Counted from the first letter of the stretch, positions 34,883 to 43,892 are shown. The stretch: DNA of 64,000 nt from JAFAGO01 sp031987605 (GCA_031987605.1 DALZZF010000005.1:124001-188000); one strand, 5' to 3'. The notes: a model not told the origin generated them from the letters alone. Numbers and translations are program-made.

Positions 34883-36229
34883 ATGGCAAAACTTAAAACC
34901 GTTTATTTCTGTCAGAATTGCGGAGCGCAATATCCGCAATGGCACGGACAATGCAAAAATTGCGGCGAATGGAATACATTAGTGGAAGAAGTAGTGGAAA
35001 AAACTTCTTCAAAATCAACTCTTTCCAGAAGCAAACAACATATCATCAACATTATTGAAGTTGAAACCAATGAAGAACCAAGAATTTTAACACCATCGGA
35101 AGAACTCAACCGTGTATTGGGCGGCGGAATTGTTTTGGGTTCCGTTACTTTAATCGGTGGAGAACCGGGAATCGGAAAATCCACACTTTTGCTTCAGTTA
35201 GCATTGAAAATGAAGAAACGGATTCTGTATGTTTCCGGAGAGGAAAGTGCTTCGCAGATTAAAATGCGCGCAGACCGTTTAACAGAACTTCAAAATCCGG
35301 AATGCTATCTGTTTACTGAAACTTCCGTGGATAAAATCCTGCATGAAGCTCAAAAATTGCAACCTGATTTTGTGATTATTGATTCCATTCAAACCTTGCA
35401 GTCATCGCTGATTGAAAGTTCTCCGGGTTCGGTTTCGCAGATTCGTGAATGTTCCAACGAAATTATCAAATATGCGAAAGAAAACAATGTTCCCGTCTTT
35501 CTGGTCGGACACATCACAAAAGACGGACAAATCGCAGGACCAAAAGTGTTGGAACATATGGTAGATGTCGTCCTGAACTTCGATGGAGACCGGAATCACC
35601 TGTTCCGACTTTTAAGAGCGAATAAAAACCGTTTCGGTTCTACTTCCGAAATTGGGATTTATGAAATGATTTCCCAGGGTTTAAAAGAAATTAAAAACCC
35701 GTCGCAAATTCTCATCACCAAAAAATCTGAGGAACTTTCCGGAAATGCCATTGCCGTAACTTTAGAAGGAAACCGCCCGATGTTGCTGGAAATTCAGGCG
35801 TTGGTTTCCACAGCGGTTTATGGCACTCCACAGCGAAGTTCCACCGGTTTTGATGCAAAAAGACTGAATATGCTTTTGGCTGTTTTAGAAAAAAGAGCCG
35901 GATTTCAGTTAGGTGCAAAAGACGTTTTTCTCAATATCACAGGTGGAATAAAAACCGATGATCCTGCGTTGGATTTGGCGGTTGTGGCTTCCATTTTGTC
36001 GAGCAATGAAGATGAAGCAATTTCTGAACATTTTTGTTTTGCCGGGGAAATTGGTTTAAGCGGAGAAATTCGTCCGGTTGCCCAAATCGAACAACGCATT
36101 ACGGAAGCTGAAAAGTTGGGCTACGAAAAGATTTTTGTTTCCAATCTGAATAAAATTCCCAAAAAACACTACGGAATCAAGATTGAAGAAGTGAGCAAGA
36201 TTGAGGATTTTGCGGAACGGTTGTTTTAA
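34883..36229 (+). CDS. radA: DNA repair protein RadA
   Basis: 448 residues from the ATG at 34883 (MAKLKTVYFCQNCG); the 15 codons upstream belong to repeat DNA. N-terminal zinc finger CQNCGAQYPQWHGQCKNCGEW, a RecA-like ATPase with GGEPGIGKST (Walker A), the RadA KNRFG motif (RANKNRFGST), and a Lon-like C-terminal domain (GEIGLSGEIRPV). It helps RecA-mediated branch migration during recombination. Complete and of normal length, despite the duplicated start sequence 730 bp upstream. Confidence 0.95.
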   Translation: MAKLKTVYFCQNCGAQYPQWHGQCKNCGEWNTLVEEVVEKTSSKSTLSRSKQHIINIIEVETNEEPRILTPSEELNRVLGGGIVLGSVTLIGGEPGIGKSTLLLQLALKMKKRILYVSGEESASQIKMRADRLTELQNPECYLFTETSVDKILHEAQKLQPDFVIIDSIQTLQSSLIESSPGSVSQIRECSNEIIKYAKENNVPVFLVGHITKDGQIAGPKVLEHMVDVVLNFDGDRNHLFRLLRANKNRFGSTSEIGIYEMISQGLKEIKNPSQILITKKSEELSGNAIAVTLEGNRPMLLEIQALVSTAVYGTPQRSSTGFDAKRLNMLLAVLEKRAGFQLGAKDVFLNITGGIKTDDPALDLAVVASILSSNEDEAISEHFCFAGEIGLSGEIRPVAQIEQRITEAEKLGYEKIFVSNLNKIPKKHYGIKIEEVSKIEDFAERLF

Positions 36230-36270
36230 AAGTCCAATTTTTTTTGTAGATAATTCATAGCATTTCATTG

Positions 36271-36291
36271 TTCGACTCCGGAGGAGTCGAA
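36271..36291. repeat. Short palindrome TTCGACTCC-GGA-GGAGTCGAA
   Basis: 9-bp perfect arms. The same arms occur at 62674-62693, and a related GCTCC/GGAGC form lies inside the element at 33794-34043. Confidence 0.65.
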
Positions 36292-36326
36292 TCTTTTGGA
36301 ATATAATTTATCACAGCTTACATGAC

Positions 36327-36717
36327 AATTTCATATTTTAAAGAGTAGGGAAAAAACCTTTAAACACAACATTTGTCATTTCGAAGAAATCTAAATCCTT
36401 TTTGTAGAGATATTTGCAAATATGACAAAGTAAATAAAGTATGAAGTTATATAATGACCTCAATAAATTATTTCAATAAAAAAATACTTTGGAGAGCCAA
36501 GAAATTTAAAAGAGATCTATGGTAATTTCATATTTTAAAGAGTAGGGAAAAAACCTTTAAACACAACATTTGTCATTTCGAAGAAATCTAAATCCTTTTT
36601 GTAGAGATATTTGCAAATATGACAAAGTAAATAAAGTATGAAGTTATATAATGACCTCAATAAATTATTTCAATAAAAAAAATACTTTGGAGAGCCTAGA
36701 AAATTTAAAAGAGATCT
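36327..36717. repeat. Near-perfect tandem duplication, unit about 197 bp
   Basis: Copy 1 is 36327-36523, copy 2 is 36524 to about 36717, with only a few differences (extra A residues near the end and GAGCCAAG versus GAGCCTAG). Each unit contains a copy of the TTTGTCATTTCG repeat. It accounts for most of the 523-bp gap between radA and mutY. Confidence 0.92.
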
Positions 36718-36752
36718 TGAATTTATGAGCCAACAATGTATGAATTCTGAAA

Positions 36753-37820
36753 ATGTTTTTTCTACCTTCGCGGCGTAATTTTTTTCTTTTGAACAAAAGT
36801 ATTTCAGAAATTTCGCAAAAAAATATCGGACATAAATTGCTGAACTGGTATTCCGAAAACGGAAGAGATCTGCCATTTCGCCAAACCAAAGATCCTTATA
36901 AAATCTGGATCAGCGAAATTATTTTTCAGCAAACCAGAATTCAGCAGGGTTTGGCGCATTACCAAAAATTTATCGCCCGTTTTCCCGATGCTGAAACTTT
37001 GTATAAAGCCAATGATGATGAGGTTCTACGCTATTGGAAAGGTTTGGGGTATTATTCCAGAGCCATTAATTTACATAAAGCAAGTGCACAGATTATGGAA
37101 GATTTTAACGGGAAATTCCCGGAAAATTTTAATGATATTCTGTCACTAAAAGGCGTGGGCAAATATACGGCAGCAGCAATTTCCAGCATCTGTTTTCAAG
37201 AGCAGATTCCGGCGGTTGACGGAAATTTTTACCGCGTGTTATCCCGAATTTTTGCGGATGATTTTGATATTTCAAAACCTGCAGCATTTAATTATTTTTC
37301 AGAACTGGCGAAGACTATAATGCCCGAAAACAAAGCCGGAGATTTCAATCAGGCGATGATGGATCTGGGTTCGGAAGTTTGTAAACCCAAAAATCCCAAT
37401 TGTATAGTTTGTCCGGTTCAGGCAGATTGTCTGGCATTTCAAACTGGGAATGTTTTACCATATCCTGTTAAATCAAAAAAAACAAAACCGGAAGATGTAT
37501 CGCTTCATTATTATTTTGTTTCTTTCGGTTCAAAATTTCTGATTCGAAGGCGCGGGGAAGATTTTATCTGGAAAAAACTCTATGAATTTCCGGTTTCAAT
37601 TCCACAGGATTTTGAAAAATTCATTACCAAATCCAAAACCGTTTTGCATAAGCTCACGCATAAAAATCTCCGTATCCAGATAGATCATGTGGTGTTGGAT
37701 TCCGAAAAGCAGTTGAAAAAATTTGCTTCGGAAAATAATTTTCTCATCACCGATACATCAGCATCCGACGAAAAATCTTTCCCAAAACCTCTGGAAAAAT
37801 ATATTGCTGAGTTCTTCTGA
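36753..37820 (+). CDS. mutY: A/G-specific adenine glycosylase MutY
   Basis: Up to 355 residues. Removes adenine opposite 8-oxoguanine. Helix-hairpin-helix LSLKGVGKYTAAAISS with the following catalytic Asp in PAVDGNFYRVLSR, the iron-sulfur cluster CKPKNPNCIVCPVQADC, and a C-terminal NUDIX-like domain (FLIRRRGEDFIWKKLYEFP) that reads 8-oxoG. The start is uncertain: the ATG at 36753 is followed by a promoter-like TACCTTCG (36763-36770), so translation may begin at the TTG at 36789 (LNKSISEISQ). Confidence 0.92.
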   Translation: MFFLPSRRNFFLLNKSISEISQKNIGHKLLNWYSENGRDLPFRQTKDPYKIWISEIIFQQTRIQQGLAHYQKFIARFPDAETLYKANDDEVLRYWKGLGYYSRAINLHKASAQIMEDFNGKFPENFNDILSLKGVGKYTAAAISSICFQEQIPAVDGNFYRVLSRIFADDFDISKPAAFNYFSELAKTIMPENKAGDFNQAMMDLGSEVCKPKNPNCIVCPVQADCLAFQTGNVLPYPVKSKKTKPEDVSLHYYFVSFGSKFLIRRRGEDFIWKKLYEFPVSIPQDFEKFITKSKTVLHKLTHKNLRIQIDHVVLDSEKQLKKFASENNFLITDTSASDEKSFPKPLEKYIAEFF

Positions 37821-37863
37821 AAAATGCTTTCTTTTCTGCGGTTAAAATTTCATTTCTTATTTG

Positions 37864-37871
37864 TATTTTTG
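37864..37871 (+). promoter_or_regulatory. -7 box TATTTTTG, 4 nt before gldD ATG
   Basis: Perfect consensus box ending 4 nt before the ATG at 37876; predicts a leaderless gldD message. The TTG frame start at 37861 overlaps this box and is rejected. Confidence 0.5.
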
Positions 37872-37875
37872 CGCA

Positions 37876-38430
37876 ATGTTTAAAAACCTCACATTCATTT
37901 TATTAAGTCTTATATTGTTTTCCTGCGGAAAGGATCCGATTCCGAAACCTTATGGTGAACTTCGATTGGAATATCCTGCACCGAAATATCAGAAATTTGA
38001 ATCTCACTGTCCGTTTTCTTTTGAATACTCGGATTTTTCAAGAGTGGATTCCGGGAAAAAGGACTGCTGGTATTATATTAACTATCCAAGAATGAAAGCC
38101 AAGGTTTTTATCACGTATTACCCGATCCGGAACGATTTTGATCTTCATGTGAAAGAAGCCGAAAAGTTGGTGTATGAACATACCATAAAAGCCTCTTCTA
38201 TTGAAACAAAATCCTTCAGCTATCCGGAAAAAAAAGTCTACGGAAATTTTTATGAACTGAAGGGGCAAAGTGCTTCTAATCTTCAGTTTTATGCTACCGA
38301 CAGCACCCGATATTTTGTAACCGCAAATTTGTATTTCAATACACGGCCGAAACCGGATTCGCTTGCGCCGGCAGTGGATTATATAAAAAAAGATGTGCTG
38401 CACATGATTGATACGTTTGAATGGAAGTGA
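37876..38430 (+). CDS. gldD: Gliding motility lipoprotein GldD
   Basis: 184 residues. Lipoprotein signal MFKNLTFILLSLILFSC with lipobox LFSC. The mature part contains PKPYGELRLEYPAPKYQKF, then NYPRMKAKVFITYYPI and YELKGQSASNLQFYATDST, as in GldD proteins. GldD is one of the gliding/T9SS accessory lipoproteins. It follows mutY directly; in Flavobacterium I recall ssb and gldE between mutY and gldD, and neither is here. The T9SS-sorted proteins in this window fit a functional secretion system in the organism. Confidence 0.88.
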   Translation: MFKNLTFILLSLILFSCGKDPIPKPYGELRLEYPAPKYQKFESHCPFSFEYSDFSRVDSGKKDCWYYINYPRMKAKVFITYYPIRNDFDLHVKEAEKLVYEHTIKASSIETKSFSYPEKKVYGNFYELKGQSASNLQFYATDSTRYFVTANLYFNTRPKPDSLAPAVDYIKKDVLHMIDTFEWK

Positions 38431-38510
38431 AAGAGTCAGGTGAAAAGAGCCAAGTGAAAAGAGTCAAGTAAAAAGTAAAAAGAGCCAAGTAAAAAGTAGA
38501 GAGAGTTAAG
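38430..38510. repeat. Short tandem repeats (GTGAAAAGAGYCAA units)
   Basis: About six degenerate units of 14-21 bp (GTGAAAGAGTCAG, GTGAAAAGAGCCAA, GTGAAAAGAGTCAA, GTAAAAAGTAAAAAGAGCCAA...). They fill the first half of the gap between gldD and the kinase gene. Confidence 0.75.
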
Positions 38511-38598
38511 TTTATGCCTTGCAACCGATCTTTTTCGCAAAGACTTTGAACATTAAACGATAAACTTTGAACATTAAAATAGAAACAAAAAATAGAAT

Positions 38599-39519
38599 AT
38601 GAAACTTTTAGTAGTAGGATCAATGGCTTTCGATGCGATTGAAACGCCTTTCGGGAAAACAGACAAAATTTTGGGTGGTGCAGCCACATACATCGGTTTG
38701 GCATCGTCCATCATGAATACAGATGTAAGTTTGGTTTCTGTTGTCGGAGGCGATTTTCCGCAGGAATATCTTGATATGTTGACCGGCAGAAATATTAATG
38801 TTGATGGGGTGGAAATTATAAAAGACGGGAAAAGTTTTTTCTGGAGCGGGAAATATCATAACGATCTGAATTCCAGAGATACTTTGGTAACAGAAGTAAA
38901 TGTTTTGGCCGAATTTGATCCGAAAATTCCTGAAAGTGCAAAAGATGCCGATGTTTTACTTCTGGGAAATCTTGATCCTGCAATCCAGTATTCTGTTTTG
39001 GAAAAAATGGAAAAACGTCCGAAACTCGTGATTCTCGACACCATGAATTTCTGGATGGATATTGCATGGGACAATTTGATGAAAGTAATCGCCGAAACCG
39101 ATGTTATCACCATTAATGATGAAGAGGCACGCCAGCTTTCAGGAGAATATTCTCTGGTAAAAGCCGCCAAAAAAATCCATGCATTGGGACCAAAATTTGT
39201 CATCATCAAAAAAGGAGAACACGGTGCTTTGCTTTTCCACGATGGGAGAGTGTTTGCAATTCCTGCACTTCCGCTGGAAGATGTTTTCGATCCTACAGGA
39301 GCCGGAGATACTTTTGCCGGAGGTTTTGCCGCCTACCTTACAAAGAGAGGCGCATTTACGTTTGATAATATGAAAGCAGCACTGATTGTTGGTTCTGCAC
39401 TGGCTTCATTTACCGTAGAAAAATTCGGAACCGAAAAACTTCAGGAAGTAACTTCCGAAGACATCAATAAAAGAATTGATAAATTTAAAGAACTCACCAC
39501 ATTTGAAGTGGAAGTTTAA
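38599..39519 (+). CDS. PfkB family sugar/nucleoside kinase
   Basis: 306 residues. Ribokinase-like fold: LGGAATYIGLASS at the N-terminal substrate side and the PfkB signature DVFDPTGAGDTFAGGFAAYL with the catalytic Asp in GAGD. Phosphorylates a sugar or nucleoside; the substrate cannot be deduced. Its 54-bp distance to the next gene suggests it may lead the PPIase operon. Confidence 0.88.
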   Translation: MKLLVVGSMAFDAIETPFGKTDKILGGAATYIGLASSIMNTDVSLVSVVGGDFPQEYLDMLTGRNINVDGVEIIKDGKSFFWSGKYHNDLNSRDTLVTEVNVLAEFDPKIPESAKDADVLLLGNLDPAIQYSVLEKMEKRPKLVILDTMNFWMDIAWDNLMKVIAETDVITINDEEARQLSGEYSLVKAAKKIHALGPKFVIIKKGEHGALLFHDGRVFAIPALPLEDVFDPTGAGDTFAGGFAAYLTKRGAFTFDNMKAALIVGSALASFTVEKFGTEKLQEVTSEDINKRIDKFKELTTFEVEV

Positions 39520-39573
39520 TTTTTTAAACCTTTATTTATCATCATTTCCATCTGTACATTTAGAACAAATAAT

Positions 39574-41403
39574 ATGAAAAAATATACCGCAGTTTTCGTT
39601 TTGATATTTGTCGCACAATTTCTCAGTGCGCAATACCTGATTATTGGGAAAGACAGTATCTCGCTGGACAATTTCAAAAAAGAATACCAATATGGTTTGG
39701 AACATAACGGTGTTGAGAAAACCATTGCAACCGCCCAGGATTTTATTCTTTTGCAACAGTTTGCAGAATCCAAAAAAGTGGATACCACAGCCGTTTTCCG
39801 CGAAAATTTAATGCAGAAAGAATCCGAACTCCGAAAAGAGTTTTTCTTCCCGAAACAAATTATCGATCCGCTTTTGCAGGAATATGTAAACGCCAACAAA
39901 ACCGAAAATAAAGTACTGATTTTTGCAACGCCCAAAACCGAAGGCGATACCAATGATTACCGCAAAATTTATGAAGAGGTGAAGTCGGGGAAAATAACCA
40001 TGGAAGATGCCATTTCCAAATACACCAAAAATAGCGGAAGCCCGATTTTTCTGAAAGCCGGAAGTATTGATAATGACGTTTATAATGAAATCAAAAACCT
40101 TCCGGAAAATGCTTACACCAAACTTACCGAAAAGAACGGCTATTATGTATTTGCCAAAAAAATAAGCGCAAGACCAAGTTTGGGATATGTGATTTTTGGG
40201 GCTATTTCTTATCCGAATGACGATAAAGCCGAGGAAATGAAATCCAAGATTTACAACGATCTGAAATCCGGGAAGAAATTCGATGAAGTGGCCAAAAATT
40301 ACGGTTCCAGCGAACATGAAAAAAACAGCGCCGGTCTGGTTATGGGATCTCCAATTCTTCCGGATGAGGTGTATGAACAATTAAAGGGGAAAAGTGCAGG
40401 ATACTACACGCAACCTATTTTACTGAATAATAAATATTTTGTATTTAATATTTTTCAGGTTACCCCGTATGAACTGAACGAGCAAACCCACGCCATGTTT
40501 CTTCGTGAAATGCAGAATTCGCAATACAGCCGCGATCTGGAAGACCGTATGATTGCTTATCTTAAATCTCAACCGGGATACAAAGAATTTCCTTTGTTGC
40601 AACAGCTTAAAAAATCATATCAAACTTTTGATGGTTACAAAAACGGAAACGATGTGCTTTTTCAGTACAACGGAATCAAAACAACGGTTGCCGATGTAAA
40701 AAATATGATCGGAGAGCATAAAGACGAAGCCTCAAAACTTACCCCTTCACAATGGAGTGATGCGTTTACCAATATGAGTTATCAGGGATTGATGAATGCC
40801 TACAGCGAAGATTTTCCAAATCAGAAATCTATAAAAGAACAACTGGATCAAACCAGAAAAATGCTGTACTCTGATTATGTTTTCTCCTCCTACCTTCAAA
40901 AAGAAGTGGAAAAACATCCGGAATGGCTCACCGAATATTACAACGCCAACAAATCCAAATACATGTGGGAAAAAAGAGCAGCTGGAAGAGTGGCGATTAT
41001 TGCAGATCCGGCTTTGGTAAAAGAAATTTCCAAAGAAATCAAAAATCCTGAAAAATGGGAAACTTTGAAAGCCAAATATTACGGAAAACTAACGGATAAA
41101 AAACAAATTCTCGTTCATTTTGAAAAAGGTGATATGCCGGAACAGTCCGATGTTTTTGTAAAATATAAAGTTCCTTTTTCCAAAGGTGTGCACACCACAA
41201 AAATGGAACAACGCGATCTGGTGATTGCGATTGATGATATTCTTCAACCATCACAAATGACGCAGGAAGAAGCCAAAGAACTTCTAAAAGAAGCCATAAC
41301 CGATCAAAAACTGAAACAGTTAACCGACGAGCAAAGAGCCAAAACCAAAATCATTGTTCAGCCTGAATTTATAAAAGGTTTGGAAAAAAATTTTAAGAAA
41401 TAA
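39574..41403 (+). CDS. Periplasmic parvulin-type peptidylprolyl isomerase
   Basis: 609 residues. Signal peptide about 1-19 (FLSA/QY). Residues about 105-300 contain two PpiC-like units (KVLIFATPKTEGDTNDYRK; SLGYVIFGAISYPNDDKAEEM with FDEVAKNYGSSEHEKNSAG). The remainder is helical and charged. Probably an outer-membrane-protein chaperone. It is followed 64 bp later by a second, shorter SurA-like gene with its own promoter. Confidence 0.8.
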   Translation: MKKYTAVFVLIFVAQFLSAQYLIIGKDSISLDNFKKEYQYGLEHNGVEKTIATAQDFILLQQFAESKKVDTTAVFRENLMQKESELRKEFFFPKQIIDPLLQEYVNANKTENKVLIFATPKTEGDTNDYRKIYEEVKSGKITMEDAISKYTKNSGSPIFLKAGSIDNDVYNEIKNLPENAYTKLTEKNGYYVFAKKISARPSLGYVIFGAISYPNDDKAEEMKSKIYNDLKSGKKFDEVAKNYGSSEHEKNSAGLVMGSPILPDEVYEQLKGKSAGYYTQPILLNNKYFVFNIFQVTPYELNEQTHAMFLREMQNSQYSRDLEDRMIAYLKSQPGYKEFPLLQQLKKSYQTFDGYKNGNDVLFQYNGIKTTVADVKNMIGEHKDEASKLTPSQWSDAFTNMSYQGLMNAYSEDFPNQKSIKEQLDQTRKMLYSDYVFSSYLQKEVEKHPEWLTEYYNANKSKYMWEKRAAGRVAIIADPALVKEISKEIKNPEKWETLKAKYYGKLTDKKQILVHFEKGDMPEQSDVFVKYKVPFSKGVHTTKMEQRDLVIAIDDILQPSQMTQEEAKELLKEAITDQKLKQLTDEQRAKTKIIVQPEFIKGLEKNFKK

Positions 41404-41440
41404 TTATAAGTTTTCATAGAGTAGAATTAACCAATAATTA

Positions 41441-41448
41441 TAATTTTG
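41441..41448 (+). promoter_or_regulatory. -7 box TAATTTTG of the SurA-like gene
   Basis: Perfect TAnnTTTG box, 19 nt before the ATG at 41468, so this gene can be transcribed separately from the one upstream. Confidence 0.5.
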
Positions 41449-41467
41449 CACTTTATAACAAAAAAGT

Positions 41468-42829
41468 ATGAGTAAGAATCTAAAATTCGTTTTCATTATC
41501 GCATTTTTTGCGGGTTTTCTGAACACTGTACACGCACAGTTGAAACCCGGACAGTTGGTAGACGGAATTGCAGCGGTAATCGGAGACGAGATTGTTTTGG
41601 AAAGTGATGTAGAGGATCAAGCCAATTATGCCAAACAACAAGGCGCGAATGTTGCCGACAAATGTGAATTTTTGGAAGGAATCGTAACCAACAAAGTTCT
41701 GATTTTTGAAGCCAAAAGAGATACCCTGATTGAAAACCGTTCTGCAGCGATTAAAGAAGCGGCAAATGCAAAATACAGTCAGATATTGGGGCAGTTTCCG
41801 GATGAAAAAACCATGTTGAATACCTATAAATTCCGAAGCGCATTTGAAATGAAAAATGCCATCGAAAAAATTGATACCGACAATTATTATTCACAGTCAA
41901 AATATCAGCGCATCACCGATAAAACGGATGTTACGCCGAATGAAGTAACCGATTTTTTCAAGCAATATCAGTTTCAGCTTCCCAGAGTAAAAGATGAGGT
42001 TACCCTTGCCGAAATCAGCATGTATCCTAAACTTACACAGGAGCACAAACAGGAACTTATCGACCGTTTAAACAAAATAAAAGAAGATATTAAAAAAGGT
42101 GAGAGTTTTGAAAGCCTTGCCAGAATTTATTCCGAAGATCCGGGTTCCGCATCCAAAGGCGGATTGTATACCAATATTTCGAGAGGAAAAATGGTAAAAC
42201 CTTTTGAAGCCGCCGCTCTCAATTTGCAGGAAGGTGAACTTTCGGATCCCGTAGAATCGGAATTTGGTTATCATCTTATCCAGCTCGTAAAGAAAAGCGG
42301 GAAAATGTATGATGCCCGGCATATTCTGCTAAAAGCCGATCCTAATGCTGCGGAAATTGCAAGTGCAAAGAAAGAACTGGACAGCATTAAAGGTTTAATA
42401 ACCAACGGAAGATTAACCTTTAAAGAAGCCGCTTTCCGTTTTTCTGATGACAAGCGTACGAAATTCAACGGAGGTTTATTAACTTCTGAATCCGATGGGT
42501 CAGATAAAATTGAAAAATCGAGTTTACCATATGTGATTTCGTATCAGATTGCCGGTCTGAATAAAGGGGATATGACCGATGTTTTTGAAAACGAACTCAA
42601 CCAGAAGAAAATCGTTTCACTGGTGCAGATTGAAGACGTAATCCCGGAACATCAATTAACACTGGAAACCGATTACGACAGAATTAAAAGTATGGCGCTC
42701 AACAAGAAAAAAAATGAAGTCACCGATAAATGGGTAAAAGAAGCGATACCGAATATTTTTATCTCCGTGGATGATCGGTACAATAATTGTCCGTTCAAGG
42801 AGCAATGGAATCAGCATCAAAAAAATTAA
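41468..42829 (+). CDS. SurA-like peptidylprolyl isomerase
   Basis: 453 residues. Signal peptide about 1-23 (VHA/QL). N-terminal SurA-like region (LVDGIAAVIGDEIVLESDVE), then two parvulin domains: about 178-275 (VTLAEISMYPKLTQEHKQEL with YSEDPGSASKGGLY) and about 280-375 (YDARHILLKADPNAAEIASA with FRFSDDKRTKFNGG). It folds outer-membrane proteins in the periplasm. Ends before a terminator. Could be called surA by domain layout, but the family is broad in Bacteroidetes. Confidence 0.87.
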   Translation: MSKNLKFVFIIAFFAGFLNTVHAQLKPGQLVDGIAAVIGDEIVLESDVEDQANYAKQQGANVADKCEFLEGIVTNKVLIFEAKRDTLIENRSAAIKEAANAKYSQILGQFPDEKTMLNTYKFRSAFEMKNAIEKIDTDNYYSQSKYQRITDKTDVTPNEVTDFFKQYQFQLPRVKDEVTLAEISMYPKLTQEHKQELIDRLNKIKEDIKKGESFESLARIYSEDPGSASKGGLYTNISRGKMVKPFEAAALNLQEGELSDPVESEFGYHLIQLVKKSGKMYDARHILLKADPNAAEIASAKKELDSIKGLITNGRLTFKEAAFRFSDDKRTKFNGGLLTSESDGSDKIEKSSLPYVISYQIAGLNKGDMTDVFENELNQKKIVSLVQIEDVIPEHQLTLETDYDRIKSMALNKKKNEVTDKWVKEAIPNIFISVDDRYNNCPFKEQWNQHQKN

Positions 42830-42837
42830 AAGCGTAT

Positions 42838-42864
42838 TCCCCGGATTTTCCGGGGATTTTTTTT
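42838..42864 (+). terminator. Intrinsic terminator after the SurA-like gene
   Basis: 8-bp arms TCCCCGGA / TCCGGGGA (42838-42845 and 42849-42856), loop TTT, T-run 42857-42864. The T-run runs straight into the next promoter box. Confidence 0.9.
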
Positions 42865-42871
42865 ATCTTTA
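42864..42871 (+). promoter_or_regulatory. -7-like box TATCTTTA, 4 nt before ATG
   Basis: Ends 4 nt before the ATG at 42876 and begins in the T-run of the preceding terminator; predicts a leaderless mRNA for the monooxygenase gene. Confidence 0.4.
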
Positions 42872-42875
42872 TTAC

Positions 42876-43859
42876 ATGAGCAACTTTATACATTTCGGTA
42901 TCGCAGAAAATCTTTACAACGACAATACCAACCGGATTTGTCGTCTCTTCGGAACACAATATCCCATTATTCAGGCAGGCATGATCTGGCATTCAGGATG
43001 GCGGCTGGCATCAGCAGTTTCCAATAACGGCGGATTGGGGTTAATCGGTTCTGCAAGCATGTATCCGGATGTTTTACGTGAGCATATTCAAAAATGTAAA
43101 AAAGCCACCAACAAACCTTTCGGGATAAATGTGGCGATGCTGTATCCGAATCTGGATGAAATTCTCAATATCATTATTGAAGAAGGTGTGAAAATCGTAT
43201 TCACTTCTGCCGGAAATCCAAAAATCTATACAGAAATGCTCCAGAAAGAAGGGATAAAAGTAGCACATGTGGTTTCTTCCACAAAATTTGCCATAAAATG
43301 TGAAGATGCCGGTGTTGATGCCATCGTTGCCGAAGGTTTTGAAGCAGGCGGACACAACGGAAGAGATGAAACCACCACATTCTGCCTGATTCCGAATGTA
43401 AAAAATCACATTTCCAAACCCTTGATTGCCGCAGGTGGAATTGCAACCGGAGCGCAAATAAAAGCCGCCATGATTCTTGGGGCAGATGGTGTGCAGATTG
43501 GTTCACGTTTCGCCGCAACACAAGAGGCCAGCTCCCATGAAAACTGGAAGAAAAAAATTACCGAACTGAATGAAGGCGATACTCAACTCACATTGAAAGA
43601 ACTGGCACCGGTACGTCTGGTGAAAAATCACTTTTATCAGGAACTCGAAAATCTGTACGAAAAAGGGCGAAATGTAGATGCACTGAAAGAAACTTTAGGC
43701 AGAGCCAGAGCCAAAAAGGGAATGTTTGAAGGAGATTTGATTGAGGGCGAACTGGAAATCGGGCAGGTATCCGCATTAATTGATGAAATTCTTCCGGTGG
43801 AAACCGTAATGAAAAACCTGATTCGCGAATTCGATACCGCAGGAAATCCGGAATTGTAA
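42876..43859 (+). CDS. Nitronate monooxygenase / 2-nitropropane dioxygenase family FMN protein
   Basis: 327 residues from the ATG at 42876; the longer frame crosses a terminator. TIM-barrel flavoprotein: YPIIQAGMIWHSGWRLASAVSNNGGLGLIG at the N-terminus (FMN-binding), AEGFEAGGHNGRDE, and the phosphate-binding AAGGIATGAQIKAAMILGADGVQIGSRF. Members oxidise propionate 3-nitronate or act as enoyl-ACP reductases of the FabK type; the sequence does not settle which. Stand-alone unit. Confidence 0.88.
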   Translation: MSNFIHFGIAENLYNDNTNRICRLFGTQYPIIQAGMIWHSGWRLASAVSNNGGLGLIGSASMYPDVLREHIQKCKKATNKPFGINVAMLYPNLDEILNIIIEEGVKIVFTSAGNPKIYTEMLQKEGIKVAHVVSSTKFAIKCEDAGVDAIVAEGFEAGGHNGRDETTTFCLIPNVKNHISKPLIAAGGIATGAQIKAAMILGADGVQIGSRFAATQEASSHENWKKKITELNEGDTQLTLKELAPVRLVKNHFYQELENLYEKGRNVDALKETLGRARAKKGMFEGDLIEGELEIGQVSALIDEILPVETVMKNLIREFDTAGNPEL

Positions 43860-43892
43860 GACGAATATTTATGGAATTTTTTTATAAAAAAT

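Noticed and set aside
39574..42829. The two adjacent parvulin genes as a recent duplication
   Set aside because: The proteins differ greatly in length and sequence outside the PpiC motifs; it is an old arrangement seen in Bacteroidetes rather than a new one.
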